A stretch of DNA of 64,000 nucleotides from Antitrichia curtipendula (Eukaryota; Streptophyta; Bryopsida; Hypnales; Leucodontaceae). Under the pieces are notes generated by a model. It made no database searches, was not told where the DNA came from, and saw only the letters and a list, made by a program, of their open reading frames with translations. A program made the position numbers and the translations under genes. The DNA lies in NCBI GenBank assembly GCA_951230915.1, contig OX579637.1:35278001-35342000 (forward strand). Reading direction: 5' to 3'. This document shows positions 1 through 12,979 of this stretch, one piece after another. Within the stretch, counting starts at the first letter, position 1. The number at the start of each line of letters is the position of its first letter.

Positions 1-37
1 CGGCTAATGGAAACTCAAACTTTACAACTGACATGCA

Positions 38-331
38 ATGCATAGTGATGAGATCATACAGAGAATGGTGATGGGCACTGATAATCTTGTCACTCCACCT
101 CAGAACGCTGGAAAGATCAGAATGCACAGCCTCAAAAATCTGGAGCTTCACAGCGTCTTCATGTGTGCAAAAAAGCGTGCTCGACAAACCTCTGGGACTA
201 TAACAGAAGTTAGTTGGGATCCTCGAGCTCCACTTTCCCGCCATGATTTTGAGAGGGACGTGCGGTCTTGGTTTTTGAATTTCAGGCGCTTTCTTCAAGC
301 GTGCGCTTCATTGACCACCGGAAGGATCTAA
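38..331 (+). CDS. hypothetical 97-aa open frame
   Basis: An open frame starting at ATG 38 and ending in TAA. The product is basic and rich in Arg and Lys, with no motif I recognise. It could be the last exon of a gene entering from the left or a chance frame. The sequence here is less AT-rich than the following 4 kb, which weakly favours former coding DNA. No paralogue elsewhere in the window was recognised. Function unknown. Confidence 0.2.
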   Translation: MHSDEIIQRMVMGTDNLVTPPQNAGKIRMHSLKNLELHSVFMCAKKRARQTSGTITEVSWDPRAPLSRHDFERDVRSWFLNFRRFLQACASLTTGRI

Positions 332-900
332 AGATGCGGTCTTCCGAACACAATATGCACTGCATCCTACAAGATCGACCAACACCAACACTGGAAGGTT
401 GTGCGTGCGGTACTTTATTCTGAATGTTGACTACAATCTAGAATTCCGTGCACCACTGCGAAGCTGAAGGAGGTGCGTGCCGTCATTTATATTGAATCTT
501 CTCTGGACTGAGGAAATTTGTTGCATTAACACATTGCATCGTTGCACCATCACCTGCCACCCAATTTATGCTTCGTAGGGATAGGAATAATCACTTAATG
601 CCATGCTGAAGCGGAGTTGTCAACGATCCATTTCCGATGTTCACGTCATTTAACTAGTCTTGCTTACGATACTGTAATTCTGTTTTACAATTCAAGGCCG
701 GGTTTCAAGTAATTATATTTGTATTTACGGTTGGCCATTCCCATGGATAAACCAAGGATCGGGGTTCTCTGTTACCAATGCTTGTAGATCTAAAGAGGGT
801 ATTGGAGTCTATAGTCTGTGGTATTCAAGTTTTCAATTCCATATACACAAAGTACAGAGTTCACGGGAATAGGGTGTACAACTCAACGGTTTAGGGTACA
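332..900. other. gene-free stretch
   Basis: No convincing gene, splice structure or repeat was seen. Moderately AT-rich unique-looking sequence. Confidence 0.4.
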
Positions 901-1060
901 GTTTTGACGTTTCAGGGATTACAATATTATTCTGGGATTCTAGGGTTTAGGGTTCACAATATTAGGGTTTAGGGTTTAGGGTCAAGACATTAGGGAAACA
1001 CAACTTAGGGTACTCGGGTTTAGAGTTTAGGATTTAGGATTCACGGTAATAGGATCCAGG
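890..1060 (+). repeat. degenerate telomere-like TTTAGGG repeats
   Basis: Several TTTAGGG or near-TTTAGGG units (GGGTTTAGGGTT, TTAGGGTTTAGGG) are scattered with unrelated bases between them, densest at about 940-985. This is the plant telomere heptamer in degenerate interstitial form. Another short run lies at 1752-1770. It is too short and degraded to be a chromosome end. Confidence 0.6.
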
Positions 1061-1334
1061 GTCATGGTATTAACCAAAGTAATAATCCAAGTATTGAATC
1101 TGGTCCGGAAACGCCTTATTGTATTGGTCAGCAACTAGGATACACAAATTATACGAGTAATTCCGCTACCAAAGACAAACATGTAGTTGAATTCATTATA
1201 TCAAATGATGATGAATTTAAGAATATAACAGACGTTCATCCCGAGTAGTTAGTGTGTAGAAAATCTTTTATAATTGTGGATCCAAACATTTGCATTTTTA
1301 TTCCAAATGTTTGTCCCCAAAAAGTGCTATCATT

Positions 1335-1580
1335 CTAGAAGTTTGGAGATCCCTATAAACTTTTGTAAAAAAAAATGTGCTATTCGCCCCAAACGTTAGG
1401 AAATGCCTTCAAACTTTTGTGAAAAAAATGTGATATTTGCGCCAAAGGTTAGGAGATCCCTCCAAACTTTTGTACAAAAAATTGTACTAGTGGCCCCTAA
1501 CGTTTGGAGATCCCTCCAAACTTTAAAAAAAAAAAATGTGTTATTCGCCCCAAACGTTTGGAGATCCCTCTGTCTATTAA
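1335..1580 (+). repeat. tandem repeat, about 54-bp unit, 4-5 copies
   Basis: Successive units begin GTTTGGAGATCCCT or GTTAGGAGATCCCT, continue with a poly-A run followed by TGTG, and end in CGCCCCAAAC. Four nearly full units and a partial fifth are visible. The open frame spanning 1403-1621 is only this repeat read through and is not a gene. Confidence 0.75.
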
Positions 1581-3480
1581 AGTTCTATTCAAAAAATAGA
1601 TATATCCACAAATGGACCTAAGTATTTTACCATACATACATATATTTTTATATACAAAAAATATATTAATTAAATCATTTCAGTCATACTAACCTCTTTT
1701 AGAAAGAATTACAGCTAATTGTGTTATACAGCATTTGTTGGGGTTCGGATGAGGGTTTAGGGTTTGCAGTGTTATTGGCCAACCACTTTCATAGAATTTT
1801 TAAATTTATATTGAATGAGTATTTCTACATAAGAAGATAATTGGTGAATAACTTATAGGCAAACTATAGCAAATGTTGTGTTTTAAATTGATTGGAGAAG
1901 GATTAATATTTTCTAATTTTCTGTACGAGTTAAGGTAAGAGGTGGCTGAGGGTTTATGGTTCAAGGAGCCTGCATTAAAAAATGGCCCTACATACAACTG
2001 CGAAATGTACAGGAAGTACTCCTTAAATTGACCTTCTACAGTTAGCGAATGAATCCAGTCAAAATACTTCATTGATTTTGAGAGCCATGTCTCATTTTCT
2101 TACCTATCGTCATCTATGTAGAGAAGTTCAAAGTAAACGGTTCATGGAAGCCCGTCCCAGGGCCATAAACAAGTGCATATAATAGTAAACTGATTGAAAA
2201 TTGATTCAATAAATAATTCAGTTTAGACTTTATTGAGTTCCTTTATGTAGAAAAGTTCCTTTTTTTATTTTGGAAGATAGCTACAAATCTTTTAATATTA
2301 ATATGATTGTGTAGAAATCCAATTTTTTGAAAAAACTTCTAATACTATCCAAAGATCTCCCGATGTTTTGCAAAGATCTAGTGTCACATTTAAGGAATTT
2401 CGTTGTTTAGTGAATTATTGACTGAACATCCCAAGAATTTTAGATAAATAACGACATCAACACCTCTTCCAATATTTGTATAGGTCTCTCGATATTTTAC
2501 AATGGACTTTTTTGGAATTCCCTGCTCTAAGACTGATTTGGAGCTTTTCTTGTTTACTCCTATTAGTTTTTTTCATTTTATGTGTTTTCAGGTGTTCTAA
2601 TTTCATTGAAGAGGGATCTTCAAAGAACTAGTGTACATAAGGAAGTTGTCGTTTTTTTGTGAACTCAAGGGATTTTTCATCAATTTTCTCTAAATCACCC
2701 TTATGCAATCCAAAGTGGTAGAATTTTTGCACATCTCACATTTCATAGTTCTTTCCATGAGTCCTAATATTTGGTAGAATACAGAATATGCAATTGTCCC
2801 ATATGGATTGTTAAGAGTACCATAAGGAAACACACATAAGACTTGTAAGATAGTTGTCAATCATTCAACTCTTAAGACAATGATTGAATTCTATTCACAT
2901 AAATCTAGGACCGATAAATTTGTATACTAACTGTCTTTAGATTATAATCTAAGAAATTTTATAATGTATGAAATTCAAAATTGTTGAAACAATTGCGGCC
3001 AATCTATGTATTACTAGTATTTTGAACTTATGCAATCTAGAAAGGATATTGATAAAAAAAATTCAAAATTATATACAAATGAATGAGATATATATTTAAA
3101 ATCTTCATCTTAGTTAGATTGAAGCCTCCAAAATCTAGAAATACTATTCATTTTGCATAGTAAAATCTATCTTAAAGTTAGATTTCAGAAGCATAAATCT
3201 ACATTCTAGAATATTGGATTTCAAAAATTCAATTGATTTGGAGGTTGGGTCATCTTCTAATAACACTAAAAAATGCATGGATTATCTCCTAATCACCTTT
3301 TTTTCCCCTGATGACCATTATGAATTATGTGATATTCAAAAGTCTAGCAGTCGACGTTAAATGTGGCTTGCAATTTCTAAATTTGGAGTGACTGAATACA
3401 TTTAATACTGTTCAATAAACATTCATTATTTCATCATGGTAAGGATCCAAAAGATATAATTTTCAAATGAATGTTAAATA
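1581..3480. other. AT-rich gene-free stretch
   Basis: AT-rich DNA with no supported gene. The only sizeable open frame (minus strand, 1806-2072) lacks a recognisable motif or coding character. Nothing else noted. Confidence 0.4.
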
Positions 3481-3486
3481 ATATTA

Positions 3487-4500
3487 TTGAATATACAATA
3501 TAGATCATGTATTCATTTCATAATATATTGCATTATTGTTTTAGACCTACATAATGATATACAATGTACAAATGATTACAAGCAATGTTTGATTTAAAAG
3601 TAATATGATTGGACCAGGAATACTACCTGAAACAAATTAGTATGTTCAAATTAAAAATTTCAACCCCTCAATGTGAGCTAAGTGTAAATCCCTAAGAATG
3701 TTTTTAAAACCCCTAGTGCCTCACAAACTGTGTTTTTTAAACCCTTCAGTATGAAAGACTTAGTCGTGAGTTCTCGCTTTCTGAAAATTATAATTTTAAC
3801 ATTGTCTAACTTGAGACATTCAATTCTTTTTCTCCCCGTTATCTTCCTATTTGTTTTACATATTTTTGGATTTTGCGAATCAGAAATGATGAAGTCATTA
3901 TGCATTTACATCCAAAAATTAATGTCAACATTAAGCAAGTCATGTTAGCAAGGTTACACGTTTAATAGAGCAACAATTTAAACTGAATGTGGTCTCTCAA
4001 ATGAATCATGACATAATATTTTTATTTTTGCTTATGTGTTTTTACTATTTTTTTTCTTCTCAAATTTTTAAAATTTAAAATCTTTTCTTTTCTTTTCTTT
4101 ATGAACATTCTGCTTATTTAATTTAATTTAATTTTTTTCTTTTTTTCTTATTTTTCTTTTTTTCCATTTATCCAAATTATAATTATGAATATACAAAATA
4201 GATCACGTATTCATTTGATAGGATACGACATCATGGTTTGAGGCCCACATGATTGTATATGATGTACAATTAATTACTTGCAATGTTTTGAGTTGACACA
4301 TAGACCATCAATACCATTTTTTACCCTAAAAATTTAAATAACATGTTTAAATTAAATAAATTTATTCACTTAGTGTGAGCTAAGTGTAAACCCCTTAGTG
4401 TGTTTATAATCCTCCTAAGTGTGAAGGACTTAATTTATATGAGTCCTTACTTTCTAGAAATTATAATTTCATTTACTTGAGACATACATTTTTTTTACTC
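3487..4500 (+). repeat. diverged direct duplication, two copies about 700 bp apart
   Basis: The segment at about 3487-3830 recurs at about 4188-4497. Both begin GAATATACAA(T/A)ATAGATCA. They share GTGAGCTAAGTGTAAA, then a GTATGAAAGACTTA or GTGTGAAGGACTTA block, and end near AATTATAATTT with ACTTGAGACAT. Divergence and indels are considerable. This looks like an old tandem duplication or two copies of one dispersed repeat. No coding function is apparent. Confidence 0.6.
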
Positions 4501-5318
4501 TCAATTTTTTTTCTCTTTGTCTGACAAATTTTTTTGGTGCCATTCATTACAAATGACAAATTTCTTATGCCTTGAGTGACTTCTCTATTTATAAGATTTT
4601 GGAAGTTTGTCATTTTAAAGGTGCATAATAAACTAAGCCCTAGACTAAGTTTAATTTTTTGATGGGCATCTTCTTTTTAATTTGTAAATTTATCAAAATT
4701 CTTGTTATTCTTTTAAGTTTTTCTAAATCAAAGAATTTTAGAAATTATTCCCTTCAAGTTTTGAATTTCTTCTTGAATTTTTTTTACCTCGGCTTGCTTT
4801 TATATTTTTAATTTTTTTTTTCCTTTTTTCAGATTTCTCTTTCTCTAAGTTTCTTGTTCTCTTTTATCAACTTCATTTTTTCATTAATTTATCCCATTTT
4901 TTTTTAACAAATGCCCTACAAATTGTGTTAAGATCATACAAAAATTAAAAAAATGCGGCCTCGCTGCCAACAAGGGGAAATTGGCAAAATTTAGGAGACC
5001 TATACTTAACCTAATTTCTAATAAACATCTAAGTAACCTCTAACTTAACATCTATTTAACACCTACTTAACACCTACTTAATCATAACCTCTATACCCCT
5101 AGTTGTCTCATCAACTGAGCCTGACAAAGCATTCAATACCCCTGGTGGAGCGGCGCAGTATTGAGTGGTTCTTCTCCACCTGGCAAACTTAACCACGAGG
5201 TCGCCTGTTGCCCCCGGATTGCCCTCACTTGTTTTCTCCAGCTGCAACTTCGTTGTTTTTCCTGTTTCGCCGCTCCGCTGCTGATAGTCGTAGCTGAGGT
5301 TTGAGATCACTCCAGTAG
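4500..5318. other. gene-poor stretch left of the CACTA insertion
   Basis: AT-rich to about 5000, then a short run of related CCTACTTAACA words (5030-5090), then about 230 bp of higher-GC sequence ending at the CACTA element. The last part contains a minus-strand open frame (5074-5310, 78 aa) of unknown identity. The high-GC sequence resumes at 6608 beyond the element, so one ancestral stretch was split by the insertion. Confidence 0.4.
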
Positions 5319-6607
5319 CACTATAAGAAAACGTAGGAAAAAAAATGTCAAAATTGACGGTTTTTTTGACGCGCTGACATCAATTGTGATGTGCTAAAAA
5401 ATCCGTCAAAATAGACAAGCCAAAACCGCGGCCATGAACATGGGCTTGATGCCGCGTCAAACCAAAATACGCTTTTTTTGACGCGCGTCAAACTTGACGT
5501 CAAAATTTTAGCATGGGCATGCCATGTCAGCGGATAGCGACACGTAGGATCACTTTTCATCTATGACATGTCCTCTGACGTAGACCCCTCAGAAATCTGA
5601 TGTGGACTCGGAAGAAAAGTGACATGGCATGCCACGTCAGCATACTTTCAAAACATTTAAAATTTTTGACTATGTTTTTTGAAACATCGATTTTGACATT
5701 GTTTTTGATGTTTTTTTGGACATCAACTAGAACAGACTGTAACAAAGTGAATTGACAATAATTAATTAAAATTAATTAAAATTAAAATGAACAAACAAAA
5801 TTACTGAATTCAATAAGAGAAAAAAAACTTACCCATTTACCTTAAGATGGCCGAATGAATGAATTACTTCATTGAATGTAAAAATGAAGGGTGGAGAAGA
5901 TTTATTTATACTAAAATCCATGGTTGTCTAAGGTGTGACAAAAGATATGGGATAATTTGAACAAGGAACTTGACTTTAGATGTTGTTTCTGACATGCTGA
6001 CGTTGTATTTGACATTTTCTTGACGTTGTTTTTGACATTTTCCTAACGTTGTTTTTGACATTTTGCAAGGATGTTGTTGTTGATGTCATGCTGACATTGT
6101 TCTTGACATTCTGCAATGATGACACTTCTTTTTTACTTATCCCATATAGTTTGTCAATCCTCCTACCACTCCATTAGTATAAAGAACTCCTTTTCTTCAT
6201 CCATTGTGCACATCCATCCACTTCTTTTTTTTCAAAATATGCCACGTGGTTGCCTTTTTCTTAAATTTTTTAAAATTTGATCAACATTTTAGCATTGACC
6301 ATATTAATTTCACTAATTCATCTATAGCCAAAAAATTTGTTTGCTAGCGTGGCAATCTTTGTTTTTTTTGACATCACAAAAAACAGACCTAATGTTATTT
6401 TAGACATAACTTTGAGCAACGCATCGGAATTGACATTCATCTGGATGTTGTTTTTTGTAACTGTGTCACAATGAACGTCACGCAAAAACGCGCATTTTTT
6501 CTCGTGTTTTTTGAAAACAAGTGGACGTAAAAAAAAACGCGTTGACGTCACAAAAAACATCGCACGTTAAAGGAAAACGCAGGAAAAAATGCGGTTTTCT
6601 TATAGTG
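5319..6607. mobile_element. non-autonomous CACTA (EnSpm-type) DNA transposon
   Basis: The left end reads CACTATAAGAAAACGTAGG and the right end, reverse-complemented, reads CACTATAAGAAAACCGCA. The terminal inverted repeats are therefore about 15 bp and begin with CACTA. The 3 bp immediately outside are TAG on both sides (5316-5318 and 6608-6610), the target duplication size expected of this superfamily. At 1289 bp with no transposase frame, it must depend on a transposase encoded elsewhere. The interior is rich in TGACGTTGTTTTTGACATT-like words, typical of subterminal binding-site clusters. Superfamily call is strong; no sister copy was found in this window. Confidence 0.88.
5985..6120 (+). 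repeat. internal tandem words of the CACTA element
   Basis: Several imperfect units of about 25 bp combine GACGTTG or GACATTG with TTTTTGACATT. Established CACTA elements carry clustered subterminal motifs bound by their transposase, and these are plausible equivalents, though they lie well inside the right half of the element. Confidence 0.55.
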
Positions 6608-6685
6608 TAGCGTTCTCGATTGAGTCGGTGCTTATTAGTTTTATCGTGCGCATGAGTTTTTGGGAGGCGCTCCACCAACGCACAC

Positions 6686-6845
6686 TATTCACTGCAACTC
6701 GGAGGCAAGTCGGAGCATACGGTTCTGCGACGTTGAGGGAAGTTGGAGCATAGGTACTGCGAGGCAAGTCAGAGCATACCATATTGCGAGGTTGAGGCAA
6801 GTCGGAGTATACGTACTGCGAGGCGCAGGCGCAGACAGAGGCGCA
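6686..6845 (+). repeat. short minisatellite upstream of locus A
   Basis: Repeated units of roughly 30-37 bp share GCGAGG(TTGAGG)CAAGTCGGAGCATAC with variation, about four to five copies. It lies in the putative promoter or first non-coding exon of locus A. A possible splice donor CAA/GTAAGT follows at 6893. Confidence 0.6.
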
Positions 6846-7547
6846 AGGCAGCGGAAGGCAGCGCATAATCAAACCATATTCAAACACAATCCAAGTAAGT
6901 CCCCCCCCACGGTCCTGCCTCGATTAGTTTTCTTGGATTCGTAGTTCACGGTAGTCAGACCTAGGTTCCACGACGTTTGTGACTAGGAAGTCACAGGGAG
7001 AGAGTACCGCTGCTTGTTAGTGGCAAGGGAAATTGCAGGAATTGCAGACGAACAAGGTTTAGACATCATGAATCTTTAGTATTCTTGGCATGATTGTAGT
7101 TCTAGTGTACAATGAAAGTTAAACTTCTTCAGCTGCAGTAACGTTTCTTCTCCTACCAATCCATTAAATGAGACAGTTTGACGCTTAAATGATTGTGTTA
7201 AAATTAATCCTTGAATGTGAGCGCGTTCTTCATGTCATTTTGCACTAGGCAGGAGCGCATACCTGTAGAACTACAAGTCTCACTGGAATTAGACAGCTCA
7301 AATGAATTCTTACAATTCCTGTCATTTTAATTCTATCTACGTTGAGTACCCGCTTGAAGGCAAGGTTTACGTCTGTACAGAGTTGCGGGCATGTATTTCA
7401 AACTGTATAATTGCTCGCTGTCTGTCTTGGTCACTGCCCATGTTCAATTGTCTCACTTAACTTAACAGACTTTCAGTGCCGATTAAGGCTCACCGTGATG
7501 GAGAAATCAAGCACTTACCATGTCGTTTTATAACTGAAATTTTTCAG

Positions 7548-10500
7548 GAAGTAGTCGACCGTCTCCCGCTGTTCCAAGGCGTACACTCGTGTGGAATTTC
7601 AATCTAGGGCAATGGCATCATCCTCGGGGCTCGCAAAAGTCCCGGCAGAAGTCCTCCGATTCTGGAACAACCCGTAAGTATCTGACTTAGTTTTCGTACT
7701 TGTAATTCAAGACATTTCATTCGTGTGAATGGCTCTCAACTGTTATTGGAGTGAATGCAAATCAATGTACAAATCTGTAGATGCCCTAATTTAGACTAAC
7801 AGGAGATCCCCGGGTACTAGTGACCTAGAGCTTCAAAGTAGTTCCACCGCAGCCATGTACAATTATCAAATTCATAAGAGTATCAGGAGATTTCTCGATG
7901 TCCCTAAGTGATGTACGACTTCCATGGACGCGTAGTAGCTTCAGTTGTAAGAGATTACCGTGAGATATCAGAATGGTTAATATCATTATATAACGGCAAG
8001 CATGCTTGGCAGCTTTACGTAGAAATGAGCTCCGTAATATTTCACGTTGAAAGTGTAATCCCAGTTTTGACACATATTAGTTTCAACTCTGAAATAGAAT
8101 GTCGAGATCCCACGGTCACTTATACTAACAAACCATTACAGAGTAGTGAGTGTGACTACTATCACAAGTTTGGACCGTCATATCTCACGGTCGCTGGAAT
8201 TGATATCCTCCCAGCCATAGCAAGTAGTACCTTCACCTGCGAGTTTGGATTGAGATATCTCCAGTCACTACTACGGATATCCTATCAGCGAAGATCGTAG
8301 TACCGCCACTTTCCAAGTATGACCGTGAGATGTCACGGTTGCATCGGTACGTGTACTACCAACCTTGTCACACTATATCTTCAAAGGCAGGTGAGGACCG
8401 TGATATATCACGGTCGCCTAAATAAGTGTCAGACCAACCTCGTCACATAGTACCTTCAATTGTAACGGAGGATCGTGATATCTCATAGTCCCTCATGTAA
8501 TTCTACCAACCTTCTAAGAGAGTACCTTGAACTCCAGTAGAAGATCGTGATATCTCACGGTTCCTCATGTAAGTGCACATTCAACCATCACACAGAGTAC
8601 CTGTCACTCTAACAGAGGACCAAAGTATCTCACGGTCTCTCATATAATTCTAGCAACCTCCTCACAGAGTACCTATGACTATAATAGACGACCGTAAGAT
8701 GTCACGGTCCCTCATTAAATTCTACCAACCTTCTAAGAGAGTACCTTGAACTCCAGTAGAGGATCGTGATATCTCACGGTCCCTCATGTAAGTGCACATC
8801 CAACCATCACACAGAGTACCTGTCACTCTAACAGAGGACCGTGATATCTCACGGTCTCTCATATAATTCTAGCAACCTCCTCACAGAGTACCTATGACTA
8901 TGATAGACGACCATGAGATATCACAGTCCCTCATTAAATTCCACCAACCTTCTCAAATAGTACCTTGAACTGCAGTAGAGGATCGTGATACGTCACGGTG
9001 CCTCATGTAATTGTCCTACCAACCTTCACATAGAGGACCTTTGACACTAACAAAGGACCGTGATATCTCACGGTCCTTCATATAATTGTCCTGCCAAATT
9101 CCTGACAAACCACCTTTCACTGTAACTGAGGACCGTGATATGTCACGTTCCATTTTCGTCGCAATCACCATGCCCTGTCACGTAGTACCATCGTTAAATG
9201 CTATCACAACTTCTGACAAATACATTTTCAGGATGGTATTGCATTGGAGTAGTGTTAACCAATTCCTCCGACATGCTGCAGTGAGAACGTCTTACGTGAA
9301 TGGCCGGACGACTATGTGCCTAAAAAACTTGCAATTTTCATCGACAACTGGGTGCATATGTTCCGTTACACTGGACATCATTGCCCAGGAGCAGTTTTCC
9401 GTTGCGACAGTAAAGTTACAGCTTGGGGTATTGAGCGGAAAGTGGGGCAGGATGGACTTACTTCGATCCTTCCCAAACTGGTGTACAACGATAAGGTTCA
9501 CCCTATAGCAGGGTTGGACATTGTAGAGATGCAGGGACTCAATAACTGCACTGCTCTCCTTGTGATTGTTGAGAAGGTACCGAAGTCCAACAAGTCGAAG
9601 ACATATGGGCTCATCCTGGATTACAAAAAGCTGCGTCTGGACATGTGCGAGAGCATCACTCAGAGGGGAATGTTCAACTCCAAGGACGATTCGCATTTCT
9701 TCACCCCTGCTGAATTGAAGACAGAATGGAACATTATCGATGAGGACCGCCACGAATCCAATCCCTCTAAAGCAATTGTTGTGATTGCGCCTCTAGCTCC
9801 GTCCCCAAAGAAAAGAGCACAGATGCGAAAATCTATCGTCGAAGCGACAGGGGACATTGTGGTAGTTGAAGCCTCCGAGATAGCCAAGAGGGTGAGAAGA
9901 CCCAACCTCAATATTCACAAATGCATGAACATGACGAAAAATGAAGTGAACAGGCTCACGCCGGATCAAATAAAGGCAATGAACGCCCTGTACAAGTCAG
10001 TGTTCAAGCCAATGTACGCTTGGGGGAAGAAGCCATTGGTGGATGCTTTGGGTGATTCGATACGCGTGCACTACAAGTACCTGCACGAAGCGCCAGCAGG
10101 AAGATTTGTCTATAGAGGAGTGAATAAGGACCGGCAGGCTGGAATTGAGAACCGAATCCGCATCAATTCGGACTATGAGTCTGCAGACAGATTCATTACT
10201 GTTCTTCCCCTAAAGCGCGGTCCTTACGGGGAAAAGAAGGTGGTGGACTACTATCACGCCTGCCCCAAATGAGAATTCCTTACGAGTACAACGCACTATT
10301 GGATAATTGGCGGTCAACATACTGTGGCGGCACACAAGAAATTGGTTGAGAATGGTGAAATTCCAGACTGTGACAAGAACATGGCCTCCACCTTCAACAT
10401 TATTCCAATGTGGTCACCTGAAGATAAGTCCCTGGACATTATGCACCTCTCCAAGGCATTGAATCAGAACATTGCTGGAGAGCAGAAGGAATAGACCTTT

Positions 10501-12482
10501 CTAACGTAGCTTGTGCATGCTCGCCTGAAATGGAGGGATATGGGTAGCCCGCAGCCATCCCTTACGGGAAGAGCACATTTGAAAGACTATCTTGTAAGTA
10601 TTTCTCCAAACTGTTTCACTTCGTGCTTTTACTTCAATTTATGTTCGCCGCGAGGGAGACTGTGACATATCACGATCGATCTAAGTGCACATACACCAGA
10701 ACTATGACCGTGATATCTTACGATGCTGACATGAAGCACCATGAAATTTTGTCCATATCTACCGATTGCATCTGATAGATTCAGTGTTAATGAACAGAAC
10801 TATGTTCCAGTGATGGCAACTATCTTCACTAGTGTGAAGGGCAATGACTCTCCCGACTTGAGGATTTCGCTTGTCTTCATGGAGAATGATTTCGATGTGG
10901 ACAAATGGGTTAAAATCGAGAAGAAATTCCTCGATTATGGCCTACCAGACGGCACTCCGTTTGATTTGAAAAAGAAATGAAAACCTCTCGCGCAAAATGA
11001 TTTCAAGCCGCTGTATGGGCTCCGGACGGAGGACATTAACTATTTGGCTGACCTGATGAATAAGAAGAAGGTATGCATGAAGAATTCCAAGGCGAAGGGT
11101 GGGCTGAACATGACCAGCCTCGTCGCCGCAGGTATTAGACTTAGACTAGTGAGGGGCATCCAGAACAAGCTTATGTTTGTTTATCGCCAACATCCGCTGC
11201 CTAGCAAGGCAAAAGAATACGTCCCTTATACATCAGCAGAATGGAATAAGTTTGCGGAGGAGAAGAAGATCACCAGATCGCAACTTGAATTATGGGTGGA
11301 CAAAACTAACAACACCGAACTGGGAAGGAAATGGTTGATAGGGCGCACAAAAAATCTAAACAAGTCGACCGACCCAAACCAGTGCCCATAGTTGGTGAAG
11401 GCGATGTGGACGTCTTTCTTCAATGCCCATGCCGAAGCAGCTATGGAGGAGGTACTTGACCAGAAATTTGCAGATAATTACTTCTGCGCGGTTATGGACG
11501 AGAAGAGCTGGAATATCAGCACTATTCTAGCTGACCTTGCCGTCAAATCATGGCGGGGCTAGGACAAACCGCATATTTATTTTTGGTTTCTGTTCGAGGT
11601 CACGACTGGTGGGCCTTGGGCAAAATTGCTGGAGAATTATAAGCTGAAGAGACTATTCGATGCTATCGAATACAAGGACGCAACTCGGAATATTCTGAGG
11701 GCCCGATCTCCAGCAATGCTCATTACGGACGCTCAAGGATTCCACCACATTCTCTGTCATTTGCAGAGGCGGGTGGAGGATAGCAAGGTCCAGGTCTAGG
11801 ACTAGCACCTCATAACCTACGTTCCGGAACCTAGACACGGCTTCCCGGCCTCTGCTACCGGAAATGCATACAGTGTGTTCCTCGTCTTCCTATTTGGGTA
11901 CAATGAGGGCCAAGATAAACAGAGTTGCTTCAATAGTTTCTTCACCGGCCAAACCACACCTATGGAAGCAGTCTACAGAGCCCAAGACTTGTCCAATGAT
12001 AATGCTTTCTATAGGCGACGTCCAAGGCCTTGGCTAATGATCTCCACTGCACTAGTGATATTTGGTGATCACATGATTGATAACATGGTGGTCGTAAATG
12101 TTAATGGCGGTCCGAAGTTCACGTTTCTGGAAGTGGTAAGTTTTATATCATTCTTCTTTTCCTGAATTACGAGGACTTATAGTGCAACCTTTATTTGCCA
12201 TTCTCATTTGTGCTCTGCTTTGTGTTTCATTAGTGGGCCGTTGCAAAGGTACTGGAATTGGTGGATTCTTTAGACGCCAAGGAATCAGCTCTTCTGGTCG
12301 CCAGATCGATCTAGGACACACATCATCCGGCACCCCCACCCGTTGGTTACGTCGATGAAGTACCCTTAGACGGCGACATCGACATCCATAGTGCAACTTC
12401 TAAAGAGACCGACGATGATCTGGATCAGGAGTACTCCTCACACAACAAAGAAGAAACAATTAAACCGCCCGTCGTGAAGAAG
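7548..12482 (+). pseudogene. locus A gene 1: large ParB/DGQHR-like protein, decayed, multi-exon
   Basis: Exons inferred from splice signals: 7548-7673 (ATG 7612; the frame joins seamlessly at FWNNP/ENVLREW), 9282-10593, 10785-12135 and 12234-12482. The intron before ATG runs about 6893-7547. Exon 9282-10593 contains YWIIGGQHTVAAHKKL followed by LSKALNQNIAGEQKE, resembling the G-x-x-R/H core of ParB/DGQHR-family domains. The next exon ends with VNVNGGPKFTFLEV, which resembles the glycine loop of amino-DNA methyltransferases. In-frame stops break it: TGA at 10270 and 10978, and TAG at 10492, 10507, 11389, 11560, 11797, 11803 and 12312. Introns hold GACCGTGATATCTCACGGTC-type palindromes. Paralogous to loci B and C at low identity. 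Exon structure is fairly secure; domain naming is inference. Confidence 0.65.
7960..9150 (+). repeat. palindrome array A (GACCGTGATATCTCACGGTC family)
   Basis: About fifteen copies of a palindrome with consensus GACCGTGATATCTCACGGTC lie at roughly 8172, 8319, 8395, 8471, 8543, 8620, 8688, 8760, 8835, 8905, 8979, 9055 and 9128, plus weaker copies near 7963 and 8102. Spacing is close to 73-76 bp. Spacers repeat as a three-unit higher-order block of about 217 bp. The whole array sits inside the intron 7674-9281 of locus A. Single sites of the same family recur at 10655, 10703, 12506 and 40795, in introns or just after a stop. Substitutions often leave the arms nearly symmetrical. Confidence 0.85.
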
Positions 12483-12842
12483 GTAGGTTAACTTGTAGTG
12501 GGACCTTGAGATATCACGATGCAGCTAGGCAGTGCAGAAGTAACGTGCCTTGTGAAGGGCTTGCATAATTTCACAGTGCAAAACTATTTGTTGTGTAATG
12601 TAGGGGGCTACTGATGTACTGAATTGTTGACAAGAAAATGTCTTTAGCTAATGTGATTAGCCCGAGGGTGAGTTCGTTAGGGAATGGGGGATTATGTTAT
12701 CTTATAGCTTTGTTTAATAGCTTTCTATGGAGCCTGTCACACAGTTGTTGTCCAGTACTCCAGAACCTGTGACATTTAGTTATTCAGAACGTGACTTTTA
12801 TCAGGTGCTGAGGTATTATACTGGCAGTGTTATAGTGTGTGC

Positions 12843-12978
12843 TGAGTTTTATATTATGACTTAGGCTAAAGAACCTGGCGAAGGAAGCACCAAAGACTGC
12901 TTGCTATCCAATTATAGAATCCTGGATTGCAAGATTGATAAGGACTGCACTGTAAGGTTTGCAACTAAGATGAGATGA
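12843..12978 (+). other. possible further exon of locus A
   Basis: After an acceptor-like TTATGACTTAG the sequence GCTAAAGAACCTGGCGAAGG opens a short coding-like frame (AKEPGEGSTKDC...) that ends in TGA near 12976. It could be the next exon after the donor at 12483. The exon at 39161 is a competing candidate. Evidence is limited to splice-like signals and composition. Confidence 0.25.
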
Positions 12979-12979
12979 T

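Noticed and set aside
890..1060. True telomere end.
   Set aside because: Only a few degenerate heptamers with unrelated bases between them, and sequence continues on both sides.
7908..8300. 130-aa open frame across the palindrome array.
   Set aside because: It lies within the intron of locus A and reads through the repeats; splice signals place the coding sequence at 7612-7673 and from 9282.
7960..9150. Palindrome arrays as CRISPR arrays.
   Set aside because: Repeats are imperfect, spacers repeat as higher-order blocks, period is about 75 bp, no cas genes are present, and the setting is a eukaryotic intron.
9086..9508. 140-aa open frame overlapping the locus A exon.
   Set aside because: The frame continuing FWNNP across the splice matches the 9316-10272 frame, and this other frame is a shadow of it plus array sequence.
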